This document shows positions 35,473 through 45,800 of a stretch of 64,000 nucleotides of DNA, piece by piece. Numbering within the stretch: position 1 is the stretch's first letter; every line of letters starts with the position of its first letter. Location: positions 3,596,001-3,660,000 of the forward strand of contig ML058447.1 in assembly GCA_003013855.2 (NCBI GenBank). The letters run 5' to 3'. Under the pieces are notes generated by a model. That model had not been told where the DNA came from. It ran no database searches and saw nothing but the letters and a program-made list of their open reading frames with translations. Source of the DNA: Liriodendron chinense. Lineage: Eukaryota; Streptophyta; Magnoliopsida; Magnoliales; Magnoliaceae. The position numbers and the translations under genes are program-made.

Positions 35473-37423
35473 GTATGAAGAAAATTAAGACAAATGAAGT
35501 TGGTTTCTCTCAGAAGAAGGCATTGACTGATGGAAGTAAGTTAGGCTTCGCAGGCTGTATTCATGGCCATTGCTCTAACTGTATTAAAAAACTTGAGATT
35601 TCAAGTTAGTTGATGGAAAAAGACCACTTAGGGCCATTTTGATGTTGGCAAAATTTTATTTATTTGACTCTTTAATTGGTACAGTTAATTATGCTTTGAT
35701 GGTAATAAGGAACTGCTAATTGATTAATCTATATACCATACAATGTGAGTAGCCGAGGATAATTTTACTCCGGCAATTAGTATCAGTGAGGTTGAACTTT
35801 AAATATTGAAAAGATATAAAAAGAAATTTTAAATGACGTCAGTTAGAATATTTTGGGAACTAGAAAATGTGATTGCTTTTCAAGAAATAATCTTAGTTCA
35901 CCCAAAAAAGCCTTCAAATGGTTCATATTTTAGTTGCGATTAACATTTGGCCAACTTAACCCTGTAAAGATATGTGAGCTTTCCTTTCTCATTCTTTCCT
36001 GTGAGTAGCCTACATCCACCTCTCATCGTCTTTCCGTTTAGCAAAGGGGATTACTGAGGAGACCATATGACAAAGGCCCAGCCCAATGGGGCCCATTGTG
36101 ATGATAATGGTGTGTTATCCACTTCATACATTTGTCGAAAAAAGAAAAAGAAAGGTAGATTGGAGAATTAAGTGGTCTATGTGGCATAAGAAAGAGTGAC
36201 GATGGGTTGCCTCTGTTAAAACAATTTTGTGCCCTTCTCTTTCTGCATGTTACGCACCCATCTGTATGTAGCCCGCACCTTCTCTTTCTGCCTTTTGTTT
36301 CTTCAATTGCACCATACTATACCCCCTGGTATGTTAAGCGACATTTTCAGAGAAGGTGGAGAGGCAGCTGATAAGGACTGGTTAGGTAAAGTAAAATTCA
36401 CCTGGTCAGTGATAAACGGTTTATCGGATTTTCTCAGTGAAATAATTACCTGCGCAAAGAAGCGCCCAAGCACAAACAAGAGCCAGTAGGTGAAAAATCT
36501 GCAAGAATAATGAGAACTAGTAAGTATGTGTGCTACTTACATATGTTAAAATCTGCTACCAACATTCTTTCTTCAGCACTATTTGATAGGCTTCAAATAG
36601 CCCAACTGCTCTTCTTATTATTTAATTATGATTAATGCATCCAAACATTTCCTTAAGGAGAGGTAAGGTATAGATGTCTCTCTTTGCACTTTTGTTGGGA
36701 ATTGCTCACATCCAAATAAAGTATAGATGTCAATTCTTTGCACTTTTGTTGTTATTGCTCACATGCAAGGAAATGTTTCCGTTTCTTATAGAAGAAGGAG
36801 AGCTTCAAAGGAGGTGGGCCAAAAAAGTAGACGTGCCATGTTTTAAATAAAGAGGAATGCAAAATGATGAGATCCATGCCGCTAATCAGGTGGGTCTCCC
36901 ACTATTGGCAGTTTTCTAATTTTCTATTAGAAAGATAAAAAGTAAGGGCTATATATGATTGCATTGTCCGGTGCGTGTTTCTCTCTGAGATGGATGGTCT
37001 AGTATCATGCACTATACAACGGGAGTAGCAAACAAAACAAAACAAATTCGAGGTCTACTTGTATCTTGAGGAGTTGGTCATGCCATCTTTAGCTCATACT
37101 GTCCATTTTGTGTGCCTTTTATTGTATGGCTATAGTTATCCACTCACTTAAGGGGTGGCAATGGGCTTGTCTAGGGTTGGGCCATTGCCCAGCCCTAGAT
37201 CACTAAGCCCATTTTCTAGCTTAAATCAGGCCACAAAGGCCTCACCCTAGAGGACCGGGCTGGAGTTGAACCTATAACAAAAAAGTGGAATGATCAACGG
37301 TTTGAAACAGTCCAATCTAAGATTTTTTCATGAGCTTTTCTCTCCATCCACGACTAATCCAACTACATAAATGCCTTAAATTTATGGGGTGTTCCTCCTC
37401 ATGAGAAGAGGAGAGAGTGCAGC
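35473..37423. other. Upstream region of gene A
   Basis: Conserved with the upstream region of gene B (47165-49056). It holds a degenerate tandem at about 36668-36775 (TATAGATGTC units, about 54 bp) and a 49-bp exon-like block (36450-36498). Near 37152 begins GGGGTGGCAATGGGC, a hAT-like end. The plus-strand open frame at 36229-36489 is not conserved in copy B and is not called. Confidence 0.5.
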
Positions 37424-37738
37424 TTGGGGGTCATTGGGCGCCGACTAGCTAGTCTCGGTCAGGCGACCGAAATTCGCCCCGGATGGACAGTTGGTCTTTG
37501 GACAGTTTTAGACGTGGTCGGGTGTTTTTTCAGATGTTTTTTTTCTCTAAACTCTTTTGACATATTTTTCTTTGGTTGGGCGCCCTACCACGTATGGACA
37601 ACAATTTTGCGGTTTCCTATTTTAGCTCTATCTCTTACGAAGTATTATATAATTGCTTCCAAATTGAGATTAGAGTATCCTTATAGATGTTCTACACGTC
37701 CAAGGTGAGAGAGAAAAAGAAGAAGAAGAAGAAGAAGA

Positions 37739-37773
<35 letters not shown>

Positions 37774-38125
37774 TTGGGCCCGTGACGCTTCATCCACACT
37801 GTCCGCCAATTCTCAGCTTCTTCGTAGTCCTCGGATCAGTAAGATATCTTATTTTTCAGTTCTATTTGATTGTTATCCACTCTTGTGGGTGAAGATTGAT
37901 TGGATCCAAGCGGGTTGTACTTGTGATCGCTGTGTAATAGCCTTTTACATAATGGATTTGTTATCTGGACGAGGTCCACGATTTTTACCTATGTTTGAGC
38001 GTTTTCCATGTAAAAACTCTTTTGTATTCGTGTGATTGATTATTGATTGTGTTTTCTGCATTATCATATCCCATAATTCACGGTAGTTGGGGTGTGAGAT
38101 CCTGAACTTTTGTGCACCCCCCTCC
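37424..38125 (+). mobile_element. LTR-like repeat L, copy 1
   Basis: About 620 bp (from GGACAGTTTTAGACGTGGTC near 37500) recurs in the same orientation at about 38620-39030. It includes a GAA/GA microsatellite at 37717-37771 and a GTCCACGA-TTTTCCATGTAAAA string typical of copia LTR ends. It is followed by a primer-site-like sequence at 38128. The outer boundary is uncertain. Confidence 0.55.
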
Positions 38126-38127
38126 GA

Positions 38128-38140
38128 ACAAAAGTGGTAT
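38128..38140 (+). other. Primer-binding-site-like sequence
   Basis: TGGTATCAGAGAGC follows the LTR-like repeat after CCGAACAAAAG. It matches the initiator-Met-tRNA complement except for an AG insertion. It points to the plus strand, opposite to the integrase fragment next to it. Confidence 0.6.
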
Positions 38141-38149
38141 CAGAGAGCT

Positions 38150-38544
38150 TAGCTTCCTTTCGATGATCCATTCTCTTCATGTAATCATCAGCAATCTCTT
38201 CTACATTAATGCCCTCCACTTGAAAAGAACTCGACCTCGAGTTCTCGTCCATATCTGGCTCATGGAACTCGAACGAGTCCGCCATATTGAACGTTCTTGA
38301 AATCTCGAACTCGTTCGGGAGGTCTCCTATATAAGCATTGTTGCTTAGTCTCTCGAGAATCGGCACCTGACCCAATCTTCTTGTACTTTAATTTGTTATA
38401 GGTGACAGTTGGAAAGTGTTCCTTACATAAATGGACCATCACTTGATCTCTTACCTCAAACACTTTGGTGCGTTGATGCTTGTCAGCGACTCTCTTATAC
38501 TTCTCATTGGACTCGGCAAGCTTAGTCCGAACTTCTGCAAGCAA
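38150..38544 (-). pseudogene. Gypsy integrase C-terminal fragment, inverted between LTR-like repeats
   Basis: Minus-strand frames read EVRTKLAESNEKYKRVADKH, RRTKVFEVGDQVMV-like, then YNKLKYKKIG. After a frameshift come LSNNAYIGDLPNEFEISRTF and FNMADSFEFHEPD. This is the C-terminal tail of a Ty3/gypsy integrase. It lies antisense to the flanking direct repeats and the primer site, so it was either captured or rearranged. Confidence 0.8.
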
Positions 38545-38594
38545 TTATGTGATTCTCTTGACTATATTTTCTGTAGCTATGCTCTTGTCGGAAA

Positions 38595-39030
38595 TCTTCG
38601 GTAATAGGATTAAGTTGAGGGTGTGGACAGTTTTAGAGGTGGTCGGGTGTTTTTTCTCTAAATTCTCTTGATAGTTTTTTCTTTGCTTGGGCACCTGACA
38701 GTGTCTCGTCGGGTGCCCTACCACGCACTGGACAATAATTTCGCAATTTCCTGTTTTGGCTATATCTTTATGAATTACTATATAATTTCTTCCAAATCAA
38801 GATTAGAGTATCCTAATAGATGTTCTACACGTCTAAGGTGGGAGAGAGAGAAAAAAAGAAGAAAAAAAAGAGAAAGAGAGAGAGAGAGAGAGGAAGATCG
38901 AAGATAGAAGGTTGGAGCCCGTGATGCTTCATCCACGCTGTCCGTCAGTTCTCAGCTTCTTCTTGGATCAGTACGATCTCTTATTTTTCAGTTCTCTTTG
39001 ATTGTTATCCACCCTTGTGAGTGAAGATTG
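38595..39030 (+). mobile_element. LTR-like repeat L, copy 2 (truncated)
   Basis: It matches 37495-37905 in direct orientation: GTGGACAGTTTTAGAGGTGG, GATTAGAGTATCCTAATAG and TGTCCGTCAGTTCTCAGC. An A/G-rich microsatellite sits at 38838-38892. The match stops abruptly at GAAGATTG (39030), where another repeat begins. Confidence 0.6.
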
Positions 39031-39526
39031 TTGAGTGATAAATTTTGCATGTTTAACCTTACTTTCATCTTACAGTTACATGAATTATGTGACTAAAGTG
39101 ATCTAATTACATGTAGGTTTGCGCGGTTTTACGCTAATTGTTTCTAATTTCAAGTTTCTCTTATATAAAGGGTGTAAACGAAATTATGGTTATTGCTAAT
39201 ACGTTTCTACACTATTGGGGAGAGAAGAAGAGTTTTAGGTGAGAGAAAAAAGTTTTTCTCTTGGGTTTATTGCTTCGAGGTTTTAATTCTTTGTAATATT
39301 CTAAGTTTCATAGTGGATATTGTTGCTTTGTGCCGTGGTTTTTTTCCGCAAGGATTTTCCACGTAAAATTCGAATTGTTCTTTGAGGTTGATTGTGTGCA
39401 TGTGTGTAGTAATCGTTTGATTTAACTCATGTGCTTCCGCAAGGTTTTCCCAACCGTATGACAATTATGGTGGATATTTATTGGACATTATCTAGGGGTC
39501 CAATTTTAACAAACAAGTGTCCTACA
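39031..39526 (+). mobile_element. Copia-type LTR-like fragment
   Basis: It contains CTCTTATATAAAGGGTGTAA (promoter-like), GAGAGAAGAAGAG, TTGTGCCGTGGTTTTTTTCC and GATTTTCCACGTAAAAT. This order is common in plant Ty1/copia LTRs. It has no coding sequence and no resolved ends. Confidence 0.5.
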
Positions 39527-41031
39527 TGTTGAGCCTCTAATTTATACATATTCTAACTCTTAAAATCACACATTATGTATGGTTTACGTATTGAAAGTCT
39601 AAACTAATACATGTTTTTGTGTTTACAAGAATGAGAGAAGGATTTCACCAAGATGATGTTTAAAGATACTTCTTAATACACATTGAAGACCAAAGGAAAG
39701 AAGCAAAAAGAAGAGGAAAAGAAAAGAAGAAGATTCACCCTTGGCCGATTGATCAGTTGGCTTGACCGATTGATTGCTAGGGTAGTCGATTGATCCACTA
39801 GCTTGGTTGATTGATCGGTCACTTTGTATTTGTTGTTAGACTGAAAGACGAACCAATGATTGATCAGTTTCCCAAACCGATTGATCGCTCACGAGGAGGA
39901 AATCCTATACATGTTGTTGGACAAAAAAGGACCCCATCGATTGATCGCTTAGCCTAGACGATCAATCGCCCAAGCCATCAGAATTTTGATTTTTCTGTTA
40001 AAGTCTCTAGACACTTTTTAGACCGGGCAATCAATCGCCCAGCCACTTGTGATCAATCGCTCACCACAAGCGGTCAATTGCCCAGCATAGTCGATCAATC
40101 GCCCATGCGCCCAGTCTAGAAACTTCTATTTCTGGTTCGATTTTCTCTGCGCAATTCGTAAGTTTATGCAAATTTGGGAATATTCTACGATGCTGAGGTT
40201 GGAAGGCTATAAAAAGACTCCTCTAATTCGATTTAAAGGCATCCTAGAACAGATCGGAAGTCATAGAAGGCGAAGGAAAGCTTCATGGAGCGTCTGTAAC
40301 TCCGATTTTTCTAGTTTACATGTTTTTCTTTAGTTGTTCTTTCAATTCTAGTTGTAGTATGACAATGCTCGGCTAGAACCTCTCAGCTGGGGCTGAGAGG
40401 TGAAGCTTGTAGTTAATTTCATGTTTAGTTCAGTTTGATTGAAGTACCTTTATTTCAAGTTGGATTTTTGAATGTTTTAGTTTGAATAAAAGTTAGTATT
40501 TTTAGAAGTTTTATAAGAGTTCATGTACTCCAGATATGGATTCCTTACAATTCTCTGAGATTATCATGAATGGCTTGATTAGATTCGAATTGTCGTAACC
40601 CTTGAGCAAGCCATAGTCCTATAGGCATGGCTGTTACTCCGAAGGCTACATATTTGAATGTTATGTGTTTAAATAGGACTAAAACTTGAATTTCTAACCT
40701 AAGTAGGATTGAATGTGCTTCAATGTTTTATCTTCCAACTAGATGAGAGATAGAACTTCGAATCTAGTTGTGTTTTATGCTTGGATTGAATGGATTAGCA
40801 TGAGATTACTATAAGTGGATCCTTCAAGCCTTAATTTTCCTTCTCATATTAATCAGATTTATTGTTTTAAGTTGCTGTTTGGTCTTAGATCTCATAATTA
40901 AAATTCTCAACTATTTTAATTGAAGTTGTTGGAAAGAGTTAGAAGTTGTTTGCCAAATTTCCTATGGATCGACCTCGGTCTTACCGAGAATTATTACTAC
41001 ATCACAGCCTTGCACTAGAGGCGAGCAAAAA
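39527..41031 (+). mobile_element. R1 LTR-like element, copy 2
   Basis: Starts TGTTGAGC like copy 1 (16028) and stays collinear to GGATCGACCTCGGTCTTACC and the GCGAGCA end (41021-41027). TATAAAA is at 40208-40214 and the hairpin at 40379-40400. CTACA occurs directly before it (39522-39526) and at 41032-41036, a plausible 5-bp target duplication with four extra A residues at the right end. The element fills the spacer between duplication copies A and B. Confidence 0.75.
39745..40102. promoter_or_regulatory. Array of CGATTGATCG palindromes upstream of the R1 copy 2 TATA box
   Basis: Seven units of (C)CGATTGATC start at 39745, 39766, 39786, 39807, 39856, 39877 and 39937. Five inverse units of GATCAATCGC-like sequence follow at 39960, 40029, 40051, 40072 and 40093. 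Neighbouring starts are mostly 20-22 bp apart (two helical turns), and orientation flips once, at about 39,950. The array ends about 105 bp before the TATA box, as in copy 1. Confidence 0.7.
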
Positions 41032-41159
41032 CTACAAATCAGACTTTATAATTGTTCAAACAATCTGATTGTCTTACGGCAGTGAGTCGGCAACGGTGGA
41101 TTCCATAATAAAGTGAGTTTATTCTAAATCTTTTCTTATTACCTCCATTCAAATCCTAA

Positions 41160-41815
41160 CTAGCCTTTCTCTTATCCTTTTAAAGAATTCAACTTGAACC
41201 AACTCACTTAATCTAAACAGTTAGTAACTGCTTGCATTTAACAAGGAAAATGGGATCTTCTCTGCTATTGGGAATTTCTGGCTTGTGGGAAATCCACAAT
41301 GGAGCCCATCATATCATCGGTTTAGATCATTGAACCATGGGCCCACTTTTTCAAAATGAAAGCTCAAATGGCATTATACAACTTTTGGCTCAGAAATTGT
41401 ACATGGTAAGTGCTTGGAAAACAACTTCTTTGTGTTTGCGAAATTTTGTAGAAAGCTCATGTGGTAGTCTAGGTCCAGAAATCACAAAGGCTTATGTGCC
41501 GTGTTTACCATAATGAAATCAGGCAATTTTTGTTTTTGTTTCACAACGTATGAATACTTACCAAAAAGGTATTTGGTTTAATTTGCGTCTTAACACAATT
41601 AGATGACAGTGACAAGTAGGGCCCACCAATTACCAACTAGGTGGGCCCCACGTGAGACTTCCATATACTGAGAAAGTAGTGGGTCCCACTCTTTTTCTTA
41701 TTCGATTTTGCTTATTTTTAACGCGTATGGTTGGCCTAGTTTGCCAAACCTCTTGTTGTGGACTGAATATATTGTGATGCTGATGTTCCAGGCACACCTC
41801 TAATACTAATACTGA
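41160..41815 (+). pseudogene. TOD1-like gene stub in duplication copy B
   Basis: Collinear with intron 3 and the beginning of exon 4 of the TOD1-like gene (26110-26985). The exon-4 acceptor GATGCAG is GATGCTG here, so the splice site is lost. Only about 30 bases of exon remain (GATGTTCCAGGCACACCTC) before a deletion joins to sequence that lies at 28275 in copy A. It cannot be functional. Confidence 0.85.
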
Positions 41816-42888
41816 GAAAAATGGTTAAGATCTTTAGGACACTGTGATCTTAGGATATTACCCATTCACAACAGGATCCATGGTTTGAATGGCTTGGATT
41901 GAATTATATTTGAAATTTCGGTTGGAAGACGTTGAAAGAGTTGATTCACCGGTGGAACTCCCCTATACACATGGTATACATGTAAGAAGATCCAGACCAT
42001 CAAAATCATAGGCCTCGTTTGGGAAAGGTACAACATAAAAGTTATAAGAGACCCACCAATCTTATCTATTTTATTATGGCCATGGAATTTAGAAGGTGGG
42101 CCCCATAATTTGGACGATCTCACAGCTGTCTTAATTAGTTTTAAGTCAGTGCCTCTGGAAATTGGGAAATTTCATTTTTTAAATTATATTATACTCAATT
42201 TCCAGCATTATTTAAATGCTGTGTGTGTGCAGACAGTGTGCGTCTCCCATCACCTTTCACCAGGGTTGTCAACAGGCCTAGTTGGAGCCTGGGCTGAGGT
42301 CTGTGTAAGACCGACCCACACAGTAAGATCTAGTCCAAGGCTGGCCCGGGCAAATGACTAGCCGAAAAAGGCCCTAGCCTGGACTGTGTCAGGCCAAAGC
42401 CCAGCCACCCTCTTTTGTGCCAGATTTCATTATGTGTGCCCAATCATTCATGATGTTTTCAAGAATGCCCTTGAAACCTTAGAGAGGCAAGCCTGGGCTG
42501 ATGTGCTCTTATGCACAGCCTGACCCAGCCCGATTAACGAAACGGCTTAAAACAGACCCAGTTCCTGCCCTTGTGCTGAGTGTTTCAACCCAAGTCCATC
42601 TCAAAGATAGCCAACCCACAAGCCCAGCTCATCAAAAACACCGATCACCAGCCATCCAGTAATGCTCAATGTGCTCATCCAATTTTTGAAGTGCATGAAA
42701 ATGCAATTAGAAGAAAAGAATTCCTGTGAATTTACACCCACCCTCACGATCGCTTTGGGTGCACACCTGACTCAGCTGAGTTGTGACTCGAGTTGCTGAG
42801 TCTAAAGACCATATTTATTACAGGGTTTGGAATTGAAATGGTACAATGTATTTTAGTTCTTCATAACCATGTCACCTCTTCCTAAACA

Positions 42889-45800
42889 TTATTTGGGCTT
42901 CTTATGAGCATCTTCGATTTCTTTCTTAAGAAAATTGACGATTTCTTTGAACTTGTCAAAATCATTTACAATTGAATGGTCCAATCCATCGTGGAAACAA
43001 TCCATCCATTGAAAACGACTTTGAATCTCCTGAAACTCCTTCCAACTTTCCTCAGCATCTTTCTCGCGTCCCAGTATGACTTGAATAACAGTCTGCATGT
43101 GCATGAAATTTCATAGAAATGCAAGTGAATAAGTTTCTTTCTCATCAAGAAAAATGTAAATGCAATCTAATCCACCCTGCACATGGCATAATGTTCCTTG
43201 ATCGATATCGTCGCCCACTATAGATGCATAACTAGAAAATCTAACCGTTTAGATGATCATAATCATCTGATTTTACCTGTTTGGTTAGAATCTCAAACCA
43301 TTTTCATTTTAAATATTTGTTTGGTGCACATGAAATGGATGGTTGGGTATGATCAAGACTATTTTCGGGATTTGATCATGGCAAGATGGAGCCCAGGGGT
43401 TTGGACAGTCTGGATTGACAAACATGGGGGATTAGTTGCCACCATTGAGTAAATGTAACTGAATGCATATTGTCGTCTGTTACTCTGCTCCTTTGGCAAA
43501 CGTTGTCATTAGATCTATTGACATGATGATCTGTTCCATAATGTTCATCTAGTATGCCAATCATAGATTGGCCATAGCCAAAAATACCCCACTTGGACAA
43601 TCCTAACCATAAAAATGGAGGACCAGTTGACTATATACCATTGGTAAGAATCATCCAATTTGAGCGATAATGGTGGAGTTGGAATGCATTGGATGAACGG
43701 TCCATATTGGTAACATCATCAATGAAGGCCCATCACAGGGTTTTTGATCAAATGCCTGAGCACAGCCGAAGACACAAAATTAAGGGTGCCAAATTTATAA
43801 GGGGCCTTCGAAAAACTTGGACATGAGAAACTCTTATGGAATCCTAACAAAGGGAATGGAAACTTTGGATTCATAATAATTTTGTTCCTTGGTTTAGAGT
43901 ATTGTTTTCTAATTTAATGGGCAAAGGGCCAGAGTCGTCTCTCATAACCTTGGGAATGGACATATAAGGTGTATAAGGGAAGAAATTGACATCACATGTT
44001 TTGAATAAAACCTGGGAAATGAAAATAAAATTCCTCAATTATATTTTCTTCACAAACAGCAGTAGAGTCGATTTCCACACTAATCAAATTCGCTTTTAGA
44101 GTATTTTTTCAATCCAAACACTCCCCTTGATGAAGGGTGGGTTTGACCTCATGTCCCACTAGACAGGCCACGTAATTTAGATAGCTAAGAATGTGCCATC
44201 TCATTTGACCTGGTGATTGATCATATGGGCATTCCACTCAATATTGCTTCTTTGCATGAAATTGGCTGTCGAGGATGAAATGAATGTTTGTCCAGAAGCA
44301 TCATTTGAAAGCACATATTTGACACGCATTGACAATTACTTAAAATTCTTATGAATTGGAATCACCAGTTGTATTAGACAACTTGTAATCAAAATCTACT
44401 GAAATCCTTGCGAATGTGTTTTATTGCTTGTATTAAAATGCATTGGTGGAGAAAATGAGAGAGGGGACCATGACTTGCAGGTCAATGGTAATTGCAATCT
44501 ATGTGAAATGGAATCGCAAGATTTTGCTGTGACTTTAAAATGGAGCTTTATGTATTTGATGTGAGTTGGATTCCAATTCACATCAAATATACTCTCCAAA
44601 CACACGAATTTCTACTGATTATACGCTCTCTAATGACACCTAAGAATACACCAAGGGCCTATTTCGTCGGCTGTATTTACACCAAATTAAGCATTTATTT
44701 ACTAATGTGTGATGTTGACATCTACACTTTTTGGTAGGTCTTGAGAACAGGGTAAACTATGTGAGCCCCACAATGACATACGTGTTATATCCACGTTGTC
44801 CATTCATTTTTTCGTATCATTTCAAGGCATGAGCCTAAAAATGGGGCAGATCTAAAGCTTAAGTGAATCACATCATAAGAAGCAGTAGTGAGAATAATGA
44901 TGTCACCATTGAACCCACTACTGTTTTCTTTGGTGTGGTCCTCTTATGCTTTGGATTTGCCCCATTTTTTAGGCTCATGAGGCAAAATGATCCGTAAAAA
45001 ATGAATGGATGTGAATATAATGCATACATCATGATAGGGCCCACAAAGTGTTGATAATGAAATAAGGTTGAGTTTTGCACGGGTAATTCTACTCTTTTCA
45101 AACTGAGAACTGACGTAATTATTATGCCTTTACTGGATATTTACATTGAAATAAACAAACCCTAAAATCACAATTTATATCAGAAGCTCAATTGAACTGC
45201 GAACTCTAATTCAACAATTAATAGAGATTTGTATTTTTGCTTTTACAGTTGAGTTAGAAAGATAAAGAGATTTAACCTTATAAAGAGGCCGCCGGGCATC
45301 AGATATCTCTTGGTCTTTTAGACATTTACGTTTCAGAGCCTCTTCATAATCTCCCTGCAATGCTATATATCCACGTTAGTAATCTTCTTTCACAATTCTT
45401 TAGCTAATTAATACATTGCACAAGAGATTTAGCAATCATAAAATGTGTTGCATTCAACTTGGTAGACTGAGCTGTCAATCCAATCCAATATGTGTTGGGC
45501 CAGTTCCACCTCAAAATGACTAGTCATTGTTGAGGGGCCTCTTCCCTAATATATAGTCTAGTAATCTCCCCAGCCTCTAACCGATGTAGGACAAACCCAA
45601 CAATCTCCCTCCACAGCGGATAAGGGCTCCCGAGCATTGCCCTCTCGGGTTTGTCGGGCATTGAACTCTTGGGCACTGCCCCCCTCGCTCGTGGGCTCTG
45701 GGTGTGGGCGGATAGGGGTTCCCGAGCACTGCTCTCCCTAGACTCTCGAGCACTACCCCCCTCGCTCACGAGCGCCACCACATACCGGCTTAGTTGGGCC

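Larger units (their letters stand above)
26110..37363. repeat. Segmental duplication, copy A
   Basis: It is collinear with 41160-49056 in the same orientation. Landmarks (A/B) are intron 3 and the start of exon 4 of the TOD1-like gene (26110-26985 / 41160-41815), the AGATCTTTAGGACA block (28279 / 41829), gene A / gene B, the TATAGATGTC tandem (36668 / 48379), and the end near CATCCACGACTA (37348 / 49046). Identity by eye is high in exons and moderate elsewhere. Segment 26986-28274 has no counterpart in copy B. Confidence 0.9.

Noticed and set aside
36229..36489. Plus-strand 86-residue open frame upstream of gene A
   Set aside because: The homologous stretch in copy B (about 48040-48210) has stop codons in that frame, so the frame is not under coding constraint.
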